Assembly (NCBI GenBank): GCA_021801465.1
Contig: JAJYXY010000146.1
Location: forward strand, 1 to 51,847
Direction: 5' to 3'
Source of the DNA: Pseudomonadota bacterium
Lineage (GTDB): Bacteria; Pseudomonadota; Alphaproteobacteria; Acetobacterales; Acetobacteraceae
DNA: 51,847 nucleotides
Part shown: piece after piece, positions 8,214-16,616 of the stretch
Position numbering within the stretch: position 1 is the stretch's first letter
Layout: each line of letters opens with the position of its first letter
Program-made: the position numbers and the translations under genes
The notes under the pieces: generated by a model
What the model saw: the letters and a program-made list of their open reading frames with translations, nothing else
Database searches by the model: none
Told to the model about the DNA's origin: nothing

Positions 8214-9386
8214 ATGCAGATGCCAAACCCGATCCCACCCGCGACGCCGTCCCCCGCGGCGCCCCCGTTGGCGCCCCCGTTGGCGTCGCACGGGGCGAAC
8301 CTTGAACCGACGGCGATCCGCCGCCAGCGGCTGATCCTGCTCGCCGCCATCCTGGTCATCGCGTGGCTCGCCTTGCAGCTTTTCGCGACCATCCTGCTGC
8401 CCTTCGTCGCCGCCGCCGGCGTCGCCTATTTCCTCGACCCGCTGGCGAGCCAACTCGTGCGCGCTGGTATGCCGCGGGGCTTGGCCGCGTTTGTCCTCGT
8501 GGTGCTGCTGCTCGCCGCGATCCTTCTGTTTTTGCTTCTGCTTTATCCGCTCATTTTGGCGCAGCTCGGGCTTCTGATCACGCGTCTGCCGGCCTATGCC
8601 GGGATGGTGCGCGAGGCGGCGATGGCGGCGATGGCCAATCTCCAGGCCCGCCTCGGGGCGGATTTCGTCGATGCCCGCCTGCGCGAACTGGTCGGCAGCC
8701 AGGCTGGCAACATGCTCTCTTTCCTCGCTTCCGCCGCATCGCGTCTGGTCGGCGGCGGATTCGCGATTTTCAACGCGCTTTCGCTGCTGATCGTGACGCC
8801 GGTCGTGTCCTTTTACCTGCTGCGCGACTGGCCGCGGGTGATCGCAAAGCTCGATATCTGGCTTCCACGCCGCTATGAGGCGCTGATCCGGGCGCAAGCG
8901 CGCGAGGTCAACCGTATCCTCTCGGCGTGGGTGCGCGGCCAGGCGCTCTGCTGTCTCGTGCTAGCACTTTATTATGCCGTGACGCTGACCGTCGCGGGGC
9001 TCGATCTCGGGCTGATCGTCGGGCTCGCTTCGGGGATTCTCTCATTCATTCCTTATGTCGGCTCGGTGGTCGGGCTGCTCACCGCGCTTGGGCTCGCGCT
9101 CGCGCAGTTTCCGACCTGGTTTGGCGTGGCCAAGATCGCGGTGGTGTTCGTTCTCGGCCAAATTCTCGAGGGCTACGTGATCTACCCGCGCTTTCTCGGG
9201 GATCGGGTGGAATTGCCGGCAGTGTGGGTGATCTTCGCCTTGTTTGCCGGCGGCGCCGCGTTCGGCTTTCTCGGCATCCTGCTCGCGGTCCCGGTGACGG
9301 CGACCATCGGCGTGCTCGCGCGTTTCTGGCTGCGGCGCTATCTCGCGAGCCCGCTTTATTTCGACCCGCCGCCGCGCGAGATGTGA
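8214..9386 (+). CDS. AI-2E/PerM-family membrane transporter
   Basis: A 390-aa polytopic inner-membrane protein of the PerM/AI-2E exporter family (formerly UPF0118). After a Pro/Ala-rich N terminus come paired hydrophobic helices (LILLAAILVIAWLALQLFAT; VAAAGVAYFLDPLASQL), a central soluble region, and the C-terminal family block with LASGILSFIPYVGSVVGLL, LEGYVIYPRFLGDRVELP and GFLGILLAVPVTATIGVL. The transported substrate is unknown; the family name reflects one member. Its stop overlaps the start of HdaA, an arrangement common in alphaproteobacteria. Two ATGs (8214 and 8220) are possible starts. Confidence 0.9.
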   Translation: MQMPNPIPPATPSPAAPPLAPPLASHGANLEPTAIRRQRLILLAAILVIAWLALQLFATILLPFVAAAGVAYFLDPLASQLVRAGMPRGLAAFVLVVLLLAAILLFLLLLYPLILAQLGLLITRLPAYAGMVREAAMAAMANLQARLGADFVDARLRELVGSQAGNMLSFLASAASRLVGGGFAIFNALSLLIVTPVVSFYLLRDWPRVIAKLDIWLPRRYEALIRAQAREVNRILSAWVRGQALCCLVLALYYAVTLTVAGLDLGLIVGLASGILSFIPYVGSVVGLLTALGLALAQFPTWFGVAKIAVVFVLGQILEGYVIYPRFLGDRVELPAVWVIFALFAGGAAFGFLGILLAVPVTATIGVLARFWLRRYLASPLYFDPPPREM

Positions 9387-10072
9387 TTTTGCCGGCCGTT
9401 CATCAGCTCACCCTGCCATTTGCGCGCGCGCCGGAATATCGCGCGGATGATTTCATCGCCGCCCCATCGAACGCCGAGGCGCGCGCGTTTCTCGCCGATT
9501 CTGGCGCGTGGCCCGATGGAAGGCTCGCCCTCGTCGGCGCGCAAGGCGCGGGCAAGACGCATCTCCTGCATCTCTGGGCCGGGGCGGGCGAAGTCTGGTC
9601 TGGGCCGTTTCTCCGCAGCCTTCCGGTTTTCTCCGCCCGGCGCATCGCCCTCGATGATGCCGATGCCTGCCCCGATGAGGCCGCGCTCTTGCATCTCCTC
9701 AACCATGCCAGGGAAACCGGCACCCTCCTGCTTCTCGCCGGCCGCACGCCGCCAGCGCGCTGGCCGGTAGCACTTCCCGATCTCGCGAGCCGGCTCCGCG
9801 CCGTGGTCGCGGTTGCGATCGGCGCTGCCGAGGATGAATTGCTCGCGGCCCTTCTCGCGCGTCTGTTCGCCGAGCGGCAACTGGCCGTGAGCGCCGCGAT
9901 CCAGGATTTTTTGCTGACCCGTTTGCCGCGCAGCCCCGCCGCGCTGCGCGAGGCAGCGGCACGGCTCGACCGCCGGGCGCTGGCACTTGGCGGGCGGATC
10001 ACGCGCGCGCTCGCGGCCGAGGTGGTCGGCGAACTCACGCAAAGCGAGATCTCGCCAGACGAGCGGCCATAA
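9383..10072 (+). CDS. hdaA: DnaA-homologous replication regulator HdaA
   Basis: A short DnaA-like AAA+ protein of about 229 aa without the DNA-binding domain of DnaA. An N-terminal clamp-binding-like QLTLPFARAPEY is followed by DDFIAAPSNAEA, a Walker A box GAQGAGKTHLLHLW, a short Walker B region IALDDAD, and C-terminal helices ending with LPRSPAALREAAARLD. Hda proteins, together with the beta clamp, promote ATP hydrolysis by DnaA and so limit re-initiation. The GTG at 9383 overlaps the PerM stop. A TTG at 9389 is an alternative start with a better-spaced GAG upstream. The position directly behind a PerM-type gene supports the assignment. Confidence 0.9.
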   Translation: MILPAVHQLTLPFARAPEYRADDFIAAPSNAEARAFLADSGAWPDGRLALVGAQGAGKTHLLHLWAGAGEVWSGPFLRSLPVFSARRIALDDADACPDEAALLHLLNHARETGTLLLLAGRTPPARWPVALPDLASRLRAVVAVAIGAAEDELLAALLARLFAERQLAVSAAIQDFLLTRLPRSPAALREAAARLDRRALALGGRITRALAAEVVGELTQSEISPDERP

Positions 10073-10103
10073 GGTCAGGGCTTTGCCGAGGTAACGCACG
10101 GGG

Positions 10104-10141
10104 CGTGATCTAGGCCGAGACACGTGATCTAGACCGAGACA
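10104..10141 (+). repeat. Two tandem 19-bp direct repeats
   Basis: Units 10104-10122 and 10123-10141 share CGTGATCTAG(G/A)CCGAGACA and differ at one base. They lie in the 128-bp gap between hdaA and the first enoyl-CoA hydratase gene, ending 59 bp before its ATG. They could be an operator pair or a simple duplication; the sequence does not decide. Confidence 0.75.
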
Positions 10142-10200
10142 GGCGCGAAATTGCGGCGTAGTCTCCTCGCCGTTCTTGCCACCAAAGATGGATGTGACCG

Positions 10201-11013
10201 ATGAGCACCCTCGTTCAAGCCGATCGCCCCGGTTCGGATGCCAAGCCGTTGCTCCGCCACGATGAGGGGGGCGTTGCTTTCCTCACACTGAACCGCCCTG
10301 CCGCCCGCAATGCGCTCTCGATCGCGTTGATGAGCGCGCTCGAGGCCGAATTCTCGGCGATTGCGCGCGATGACGCGGTGAAAGTGGTGGTGATCGGCGG
10401 CGCCGGACCGGCTTTCTGCGCCGGCCATGATCTTCGCGAAATGCGCGAAAACCCCGATCGCGCCCTCTATGAGGCGCTGTTTTCGCAATGCTCGCGGCTG
10501 ATGCTCGCGATCACCCATTTGCCCAAACCGGTGATCGCGCGTGTCCATGGCATCGCGACCGCGGCCGGCTGTCAGCTCGTCGCGACCTGCGATCTCGCCA
10601 TCGCTGCGGAAAGCACGCGCTTTGCGACCCCTGGCGTCAATATCGGTCTTTTTTGTTCAACGCCGATGGTCGCGCTGACCCGCGCCGTCTCGCGCAAGGC
10701 GGCGATGGCGATGCTGCTGACCGGCGAGATGATCGGCGCCGATGAGGCCAAGCGCATCGGGCTCGTCAACGCGGTCGTGCCAGACGCGACGCTCGATCAC
10801 GCGGTCGCTGAGCTCGCGGGCAAAATCGCTGGCAAAAGCCCGCTCACCGTCGCGATCGGCAAAGAGGCGTTCTACCGGCAGGCGGAAATGCCGCTCGAGA
10901 CCGCCTATGCCTACGCCGCCGAAACCATGACCCGGAACATGCTGGCGCGCGATGCCGAAGAAGGGATCGATGCCTTCCTGCAAAAACGCACCCCGGTCTG
11001 GCGCGGCTGCTGA
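10201..11013 (+). CDS. Enoyl-CoA hydratase/isomerase-family protein, ECHDC3-like, without catalytic glutamates
   Basis: A 270-aa crotonase-fold protein. The oxyanion-hole segment FCAGHDLREM (72-81) and the second loop HGIATAAGCQLVATCD are present. In this second loop the usual first catalytic Glu is Gln125 (GCQL in place of GCEL). The second catalytic Glu position is Gly145 (FATPGVNIGLF in place of PEI). This combination matches the ECHDC3-like branch, whose members share ATPGVNIGLFCSTP-type sequence and are not expected to be standard hydratases. It precedes the Liv-type ABC operon by 159 bp on the same strand. Substrate and activity are unknown. Confidence 0.85.
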   Translation: MSTLVQADRPGSDAKPLLRHDEGGVAFLTLNRPAARNALSIALMSALEAEFSAIARDDAVKVVVIGGAGPAFCAGHDLREMRENPDRALYEALFSQCSRLMLAITHLPKPVIARVHGIATAAGCQLVATCDLAIAAESTRFATPGVNIGLFCSTPMVALTRAVSRKAAMAMLLTGEMIGADEAKRIGLVNAVVPDATLDHAVAELAGKIAGKSPLTVAIGKEAFYRQAEMPLETAYAYAAETMTRNMLARDAEEGIDAFLQKRTPVWRGC

Positions 11014-11172
11014 GGCACCAGGGAAGAGGCGACGTGGCAGCGATCGCTCGTGAGGGGGGCGGGGTTACGGCTTGCCACGACTATCTGCGCGGAGGATAAC
11101 AGCAACAAATCAGCCAACGCCCGCTTGCCCGATCTGCGGGCGGGGTGGGGCCAGTCAGGGAGGAAAACGGCG

Positions 11173-12375
11173 ATGGATAAGCGGGCGATCGGCGGAGCAG
11201 GAGGCCGTGTGCGCGGCCCTCGGGCGGGCTTGAAAAAGCGCGCATGGCTCGGCGCCATCGCGGCCCTGCTCATTGCTTCGCCTGGCATCGCGCCGGCTTG
11301 GGCCGACGATGCGGCGCCGATCGAAATCGGCATGGTGACGCCGCTTACCGGTGCCGCCGCGGAGTCCGGGCGCTATGCCGAATGGGGCGCGGAGATGGCG
11401 GTCGCCGAGGTCAATGCCGCGGGCGGCGTGCTCGGCCGGCCATTGAAACTTGTCATCGAGGATGATCAGACCACCAATCCCGGCGTTGTTTCCGCCTTCA
11501 ACCGGCTCGCCAACGATTCCGCGATCGTCGCCTTTCTCGGCTCCATCCGTTCGACGCAGGTGCACGCGATGGACCCTGACGTGCGGCGCATTGCCAAGCC
11601 CGTCTTTTTTGGCGGCACCGATCCCAATCTCACCCATGCCGGCGACCCGTGGCTGTTCCGCTGTCGGCCCAATGACACCTATTCCGCCAAGGTGATCGCG
11701 TCGTTCGGGGTGCAAACGCTTAATCTCAAGAAATGGGCGCTGGTGACCTCGACCGATGCCTTCGGTTCGAGCGGCGCGCGGCTGCTCACCGCCGAATTGC
11801 AGGCACTTGGCGCGAGCGTCGTGACGGCGCAGGGCTATGCCAATCAGACGCCGGATTTCACCCCGGTCGTGCTCGCGGTCAAGGGATCGGGGGCGGAGGT
11901 GATCGGGAGCTATTTCACCTTCGAGCAGGATCTCGCGATTTTCGCGCGCCAATTGCGCCAGCTCGGGGTTCGCAGCCCCTGGGTCGGCTCGCCCTCGATC
12001 ACCGATACCGCGGCGCTGCATCTCGCCGGACCCGCGCTTTATGGCACCTATGGTGTTGCCGATTTCAACGCCGATTCCAGCCCCGAAGCGAAAGCCTATG
12101 CCGAGGCCTATCAGAAATTGCACAAGGCGCCGGCCGATCAATTCTCGGCCTGGACCTATGACGCGATCAAAATCGCAGCACTCGCCATGACCACCGCGAA
12201 ATCGACCGACCCCGCCGCTTTCCGCACCGCGATCCTCGCCATCCGCGGCTACAAAGGCACGGAGGGCACTTATGATTTCGATGCCAACGGCGACGGACTG
12301 CACGGCTATAACGTTGTTCAGAACAAAAGCGGCAAGCTGGTCTTCGTCAAGCGCGTCGATTTCCCGGCACCGTAA
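11173..12375 (+). CDS. Branched-chain amino acid-type ABC transporter, periplasmic substrate-binding protein
   Basis: A 400-aa LivJ/LivK-like type I periplasmic binding protein. The basic N terminus (LKKRAWLGAIAALLIASPGI) is a signal peptide with likely cleavage after APAWA. No lipobox Cys is visible. The mature part begins IEIGMVTPLTGAAAESGRY, typical of the family, followed by GGVLGRPLKLVIEDDQ. The ATG at 11173 follows a strong ribosome-binding site (AGGGAGG). A small GC-rich hairpin (11118-11142) sits in the leader. The three other transporter parts follow. In this family ligands range from Leu/Ile/Val to aromatic acids and amides, so the substrate is open. Confidence 0.92.
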   Translation: MDKRAIGGAGGRVRGPRAGLKKRAWLGAIAALLIASPGIAPAWADDAAPIEIGMVTPLTGAAAESGRYAEWGAEMAVAEVNAAGGVLGRPLKLVIEDDQTTNPGVVSAFNRLANDSAIVAFLGSIRSTQVHAMDPDVRRIAKPVFFGGTDPNLTHAGDPWLFRCRPNDTYSAKVIASFGVQTLNLKKWALVTSTDAFGSSGARLLTAELQALGASVVTAQGYANQTPDFTPVVLAVKGSGAEVIGSYFTFEQDLAIFARQLRQLGVRSPWVGSPSITDTAALHLAGPALYGTYGVADFNADSSPEAKAYAEAYQKLHKAPADQFSAWTYDAIKIAALAMTTAKSTDPAAFRTAILAIRGYKGTEGTYDFDANGDGLHGYNVVQNKSGKLVFVKRVDFPAP

Positions 12376-12399
12376 CGCATATCGTCAGCGGACAACGTC

Positions 12400-13275
12400 A
12401 TGGCGATCATCCTGCAATTACTGTTTACCGGCCTTGGCATCGGCGCCGTCTACGCGCTGGTCGCGCTCGGCTTCGTGTTGATTTATCGCGCAACCAACGT
12501 CGTCAATTTCGCGCAAGGCCAGTTCGCCATGCTCGGCGGCTATTGCATGGTGATCACCACCGTCGATCTCGGCCTGCCCTATTGGCTCGGGATCATCATC
12601 AGCCTGGTGGTGATGGCGCTCTTCGGCGCGATCTTCAATCTCGGCGTTTATTATCCGCTCCGCCATCGTTCGTTCCTGCCGGTGGTGATCTCGACGATCG
12701 GCGCCTCGATCCTGATCACCAATCTCGTGCTCGCGATCTATGGCCCGGAGCCGACGACGCTTCCCGGCATGACCGACTATCCCGGGATCAGTTTCGGCGC
12801 GGTGTTTCTTGACGCGCAATATCTCGTCATCATCGCGACCACGCTGGCGCTCGTCCTCCTGCAATACGTGTTTTTCGAGCACACCATGATCGGCAAGAAG
12901 ATGCAGGCGGTGTCGCAGGACAAGGAGATGGCGAGCCTGCTCGGCATCAACGTCACCGGCATGATCATGCTCACCTTCACCTACTCGGCGGTGCTCGGCG
13001 GCATCGCCGGCATTTTGGTCGCGCCGATCCTGTTCGTCTCGGTCGGGCTCGGCGCGCAGATCGCGCTCAAGGCGTTTGCCGCCTCGATCATCGGCGGCTT
13101 CGGCGATGTTCCGGGGGCGATCGTCGGCGGGCTTTTGATCGGCGTCGCCGAGACGCTGGGGGCTTTCTATATCTCGGTCCCCTATAAGGATGCCTTCGCG
13201 TTTGTCTTGCTGTTCGCCTTCCTGCTGATTAGGCCGCAGGGGATTTTCGGCGAAAAAATCGCCCAGAAAGCGTGA
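12400..13275 (+). CDS. livH: Branched-chain amino acid-type ABC transporter permease LivH
   Basis: A 291-aa inner-membrane permease. It opens LLFTGLGIGAVYALVALGF and continues IYRATNVVNFAQGQFAMLGGY, the LivH signature. About eight hydrophobic helices follow, ending LFAFLLIRPQGIFGEK. It pairs with the LivM half encoded next to form the membrane channel. It begins 24 bp after the binding-protein gene and lies 10 bp before the LivM-LivG gene, within one operon. Confidence 0.94.
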   Translation: MAIILQLLFTGLGIGAVYALVALGFVLIYRATNVVNFAQGQFAMLGGYCMVITTVDLGLPYWLGIIISLVVMALFGAIFNLGVYYPLRHRSFLPVVISTIGASILITNLVLAIYGPEPTTLPGMTDYPGISFGAVFLDAQYLVIIATTLALVLLQYVFFEHTMIGKKMQAVSQDKEMASLLGINVTGMIMLTFTYSAVLGGIAGILVAPILFVSVGLGAQIALKAFAASIIGGFGDVPGAIVGGLLIGVAETLGAFYISVPYKDAFAFVLLFAFLLIRPQGIFGEKIAQKA

Positions 13276-13285
13276 GGCGAACGGT

Positions 13286-15019
13286 ATGAAGAGCGTCACC
13301 AACATTCTGCTTTGGCTCATCGCTCTCGTCATCGCGATGGGCTGCGCGCTTCTCTTGCCGATCAACGGCTATCTGATGAATCTGCTGATGCAGGCGAGCA
13401 CCTATGCCATCGCGGTGCTCGGCATGACGGTGGTGCTCGGCTATACCGGGCAGATCAACATCGCGCAGGCGGCGTTTTTCGGCATCGGCGCCTATGCCGT
13501 CGCGATCGGCACGACGACGCTTGGGCTGGCGTTTTTCGCCGCCCTGCTGCTGGGCGCCGTGGTCGCGCTTCTCTTCGGGATCGTGCTCGGCGGCTCGACG
13601 CTGAAGCTCGGCGGCCATTACCTCGCCATGGTGACGATCAGCTTTCAGGAAATCCTCACCCTGGTTTTGACCAACTGGATCGGGGTCAGCCACGGGCCGG
13701 ACGGCATTTCGAATATCCCAAGGCCGCATCTCGGCTTTCTCGCCCTCGATCAATCGCAGCATTATCTCGCGCTTTGCCTGTTCTGCCTGTTCGTGACCGC
13801 GGGGCTGGTCGCTTGGCTGAAATCGAGCCGGCTCGGGCTTTCCATGCAGGCGGTGCGCGACAACGAACTCGCCGCCGGTGTCGCCGGGATCGATACCTAC
13901 CGGATCAAGATCATCGCATTTGCCGCCAGCGCCTGTCTCGGCGGGATCGGCGGCGGCCTCTTCGCTGGCGCGTTTCGTTATATCAGCCCCGATCAATTCG
14001 CGTTCGATGATTCGGTGGTTTTGCTCACCATGGCGCTGCTTGGCGGGGTGGACGCCGCGATCGGCGCGGTGATCGGCACAGCCCTTCTCATTCTTCTCCC
14101 CGAGTGGCTGCGCTTCCTCAAGCAATTCTACCTCGCGGTTTATGGCCTTGCCGTCATCCTGATCATGGTCTTCATGCCACAAGGGATCTTCGGCTATTTC
14201 GCGCGTCTTGTGCGCCGCGCGCCGGATTTGCCGCGCGGGGAGTTCGCGCCACTCGCGCTCGGCGCCGATACCGGCGCGGGCCTGCCGATTTTGGAAGTTT
14301 CCGATCTCTCCAAGCATTTCGGCGGCCTGCGTGCGGTTGATGCCGTCGACCTTGTGATTATCGGCGGCTCCGTTCATGCCCTGATCGGCCCCAACGGTTC
14401 GGGCAAGACGACGACGCTGAATCTGCTCTCTGGCATCTATCGCCCGACCTCGGGGAACATCCGCCTTGGCGGGCGCGATGTCACGGGGCTTGCGCCGCAT
14501 CTCCTCGCCGCTGCCGGTATCGGCCGGACATTTCAGAATATTCGGCTGTTTCACTCACTGACGTCATTCGAGAATGTATTGATCGGAAGCTTCCGGGCTG
14601 GGAGCGGGCTCGATGCCGCCGCGCGGCGCGAGCGCGCGATGGCGGCGCTCGATTTCGTCGGGATGGCGGCGCGCGCGCATGATCAGGTCGCGAGCCTTCC
14701 CTATGGCCATCAGCGTCTCGTCGAAATCGCGCGTGCGCTCGCCGCCAACCCGAGCCTGCTGTTGCTCGATGAGCCGGCGGCCGGCCTCAACCTCACGGAG
14801 AAGCAAAATCTCGTCGCGCTGCTGCGCCGTTTGCGCGGCCACGGTTTGACCATTCTCCTGATCGAACACGATATGGATCTCGTCGAACAAGTGTCCGATC
14901 GCATCAGCGTGCTCAATTTCGGCCGCCGCATCGCCGATGGCACACCTTCGGAAGTGCTGCGCCATCCTGATGTCGTCGCCGCCTATCTCGGGGAGGTGGC
15001 TGAAGATGCCGCTGCTTGA
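13286..15019 (+). CDS. Fused ABC transporter permease-ATPase (LivM-LivG)
   Basis: A 577-aa fusion of the second permease and the first ATPase of a Liv-type transporter. Residues 1 to about 315 are LivM-like: GMTVVLGYTGQINIAQAAFFG near the N terminus, and the permease tail AVILIMVFMPQGIFGYFARL. After a short linker, the ATPase begins about residue 332 (LEVSDLSKHFGGLRAVDAVD). It has Walker A GPNGSGKTTTLN, the Liv-type insert GIGRTFQNIRLFHSLT, signature LPYGHQRLVEIARALA and Walker B LLLLDEPAAGLN. The frame is uninterrupted, so this is a true fusion rather than two adjacent genes. livF overlaps its last 14 bases. Confidence 0.94.
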   Translation: MKSVTNILLWLIALVIAMGCALLLPINGYLMNLLMQASTYAIAVLGMTVVLGYTGQINIAQAAFFGIGAYAVAIGTTTLGLAFFAALLLGAVVALLFGIVLGGSTLKLGGHYLAMVTISFQEILTLVLTNWIGVSHGPDGISNIPRPHLGFLALDQSQHYLALCLFCLFVTAGLVAWLKSSRLGLSMQAVRDNELAAGVAGIDTYRIKIIAFAASACLGGIGGGLFAGAFRYISPDQFAFDDSVVLLTMALLGGVDAAIGAVIGTALLILLPEWLRFLKQFYLAVYGLAVILIMVFMPQGIFGYFARLVRRAPDLPRGEFAPLALGADTGAGLPILEVSDLSKHFGGLRAVDAVDLVIIGGSVHALIGPNGSGKTTTLNLLSGIYRPTSGNIRLGGRDVTGLAPHLLAAAGIGRTFQNIRLFHSLTSFENVLIGSFRAGSGLDAAARRERAMAALDFVGMAARAHDQVASLPYGHQRLVEIARALAANPSLLLLDEPAAGLNLTEKQNLVALLRRLRGHGLTILLIEHDMDLVEQVSDRISVLNFGRRIADGTPSEVLRHPDVVAAYLGEVAEDAAA

Positions 15020-15749
15020 GCTTTCTGGTCTCACCGCCGCATACGGTGCGGTCGCCGCTCTTTCCGGGCTCGATCTCGCCGTCGCGGAAGGCGAGATCGT
15101 CACCTTGCTCGGCGCCAATGGCGCCGGAAAATCGACCACGCTTCGCTGTATCTCGGGGCTTCTCTCTCCGACGGGTGGCGAAATCCGCTTTGCGGGGCAA
15201 GTGATTTCAGGACTGCACGCCGAGCGCGTGGTGCGGCTCGGCATCGCGCACGTGCCAGAGGGAAGGCGGGTTTTTCCCGGCCTCACGGTGCGCGAAAATA
15301 TCCTGCTCGGCGCCTCCAACCGCCGCAGCGCACGCGCGGCGCTCGCGCGTGACGCGGAGGAGATGTTCGCGTTGTTTCCCGATCTCGAGCGCTTTGCCGA
15401 CACGCTCGGCTGGATGCTCTCTGGCGGCCAGCAGCAGATGGTGGCCCTGGCGCGAGGCCTGATGGCGCGGCCGCGACTTCTGCTGCTCGATGAGCCCTCG
15501 CTCGGTCTCGCGCCGCTGATCGTGCAGCAGGTGTTTCGCATCATCGCCCGTATTCGCGAGAGCGGAACGACGGTTTTGCTCGTCGAGCAAAATGCCCGCA
15601 TCGCACTCGCGATCGCCGATCGCGGTTATGTGCTGGAAACCGGGCGGCTGGTCGTTGCCGGCAAACCCGATGCGTTATGGAATAACGAGGATGTGCGCGC
15701 CGCCTATCTTGGCGGCAAGCGCCTGAGCGAGGAAAGCAGAACACGATGA
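15006..15749 (+). CDS. livF: Branched-chain amino acid-type ABC transporter ATPase LivF
   Basis: A 247-aa ATP-binding subunit. It has LLELSGLTAAYGAVAALSG at the start, Walker A GANGAGKSTTLR, GIAHVPEGRRVFPGLTVREN (LivF-type), signature LSGGQQQMVALARGL, Walker B LLLLDEPSLGLAP and the H-loop region replaced by the usual VLLVEQNAR. It energises uptake together with the LivG half of the preceding fusion. The ATG at 15006 has GGGGAGG upstream and overlaps the preceding gene by 14 bp. Its stop overlaps the next gene's start (ATGA). Confidence 0.94.
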   Translation: MPLLELSGLTAAYGAVAALSGLDLAVAEGEIVTLLGANGAGKSTTLRCISGLLSPTGGEIRFAGQVISGLHAERVVRLGIAHVPEGRRVFPGLTVRENILLGASNRRSARAALARDAEEMFALFPDLERFADTLGWMLSGGQQQMVALARGLMARPRLLLLDEPSLGLAPLIVQQVFRIIARIRESGTTVLLVEQNARIALAIADRGYVLETGRLVVAGKPDALWNNEDVRAAYLGGKRLSEESRTR

Positions 15750-16528
15750 ACGAGGTAGTGCGTGGCGATGTCGGGGCTTGGCGTGAGGGGCGGGTCGGCA
15801 TCGTCGAAATCCGCCGCCCGCCCAATAATTTCTTCGACAACACGCTGATCGCCGATATCGGCGCGAGCTTCGAGGCGTTCGACGCCGATCCCGCCTGCCG
15901 CGTCATCGTGCTCGCCGCCGCTGGTAAAAATTTCTGCGCTGGCGCCGATTTCGCCGGCCGCCCGGCAACCGGCCTCGCGGAGGAGGGCGGCGCCAAGCAT
16001 CTCTACAAAGAGGCGATTCGGCTGTTTCGCACGCGAAAGCCGATCATCGCGACGATCCAAGGCGCGGCGGTGGGCGGCGGGCTCGGTCTCGCTTTGGTCG
16101 CGGATTTTCGGATCGCCTGCCCCGAGGCACGGTTTTGCGCCAATTTCACCCGGCTCGGCTTTCATCCCGGCTTCGGCCTCACCGCGACGCTGCCGCGGCT
16201 CGTCGGCGCTCAGCGCGCGGCGCTGATGTTCTATACCGGCCGGCGCATTCCCGGCGAGGAGGCGGCCGCGATCGGGCTTGCGGATCTGCTCGTGCCGCAG
16301 GCCGAACTCCGCGCGGCGGCGCTTGCGCTCGCGGAGGAGATTGCGATTTCCGCGCCGCTTGCCGTCGCCTCCACGCGCGAGACGCTGCGCCGCGGCCTCA
16401 TCGACACGATCGAAGCGGCGACCGAGCGCGAACTCGTCGAGCAGGAATGGCAGCGCCGGACAGCGGATTTTCGCGAAGGCGTGGCCGCGATGGCGGCGCG
16501 GCGGGAGCCGAATTTCAGTGGCAGCTAA
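15746..16528 (+). CDS. Enoyl-CoA hydratase/isomerase-family protein lacking both catalytic glutamates
   Basis: A 260-aa crotonase-fold protein. The oxyanion loop FCAGADFAGRP (63-73) and AVGGGLGLALVADFRIA are present. The first catalytic Glu position is Gly114 and the second is Phe134 (CANFTRLGFHPGFG), so standard hydratase chemistry is unlikely. Isomerase, lyase, hydrolase or thioester-binding roles remain possible in this fold. Its ATG overlaps the livF stop by 4 bases, so it is translated with the transporter. This suggests that the imported compound is metabolised as a CoA thioester. Length is normal for the family. Confidence 0.88.
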   Translation: MNEVVRGDVGAWREGRVGIVEIRRPPNNFFDNTLIADIGASFEAFDADPACRVIVLAAAGKNFCAGADFAGRPATGLAEEGGAKHLYKEAIRLFRTRKPIIATIQGAAVGGGLGLALVADFRIACPEARFCANFTRLGFHPGFGLTATLPRLVGAQRAALMFYTGRRIPGEEAAAIGLADLLVPQAELRAAALALAEEIAISAPLAVASTRETLRRGLIDTIEAATERELVEQEWQRRTADFREGVAAMAARREPNFSGS

Positions 16529-16581
16529 AGGCCGGCTTTTTCTCTCTCTACGCTCTCCGCGAGATTTGCTGACCGGCCTTT
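16527..16581. terminator. Candidate bidirectional terminator between convergent genes
   Basis: A perfect 9-bp inverted repeat, AAAGGCCGG (16527-16535) and CCGGCCTTT (16573-16581), brackets the end of the enoyl-CoA hydratase gene and the gap before the convergent EF-G-like gene. The loop is long (37 bases), and CTTTTTC follows the left arm. It is a weak terminator candidate that rests on symmetry and position only. Confidence 0.35.
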
Positions 16582-16616
16582 CGCCATGATTTGCTCGTGA
16601 GACATATCCCTTCCCG

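Noticed and set aside
13229-14554. Antisense open frame of 441 codons opposite LivM-LivG
   Set aside because: Mirror frame of a well-supported transporter gene. The composition (His/Glu/Gln/Arg-rich) is typical of GC-driven shadow frames.
13286-15019. LivM-LivG fusion as an annotation or frameshift artefact
   Set aside because: A single frame runs through both domains with a short sensible linker. No stop codon is present, although resequencing would settle it.
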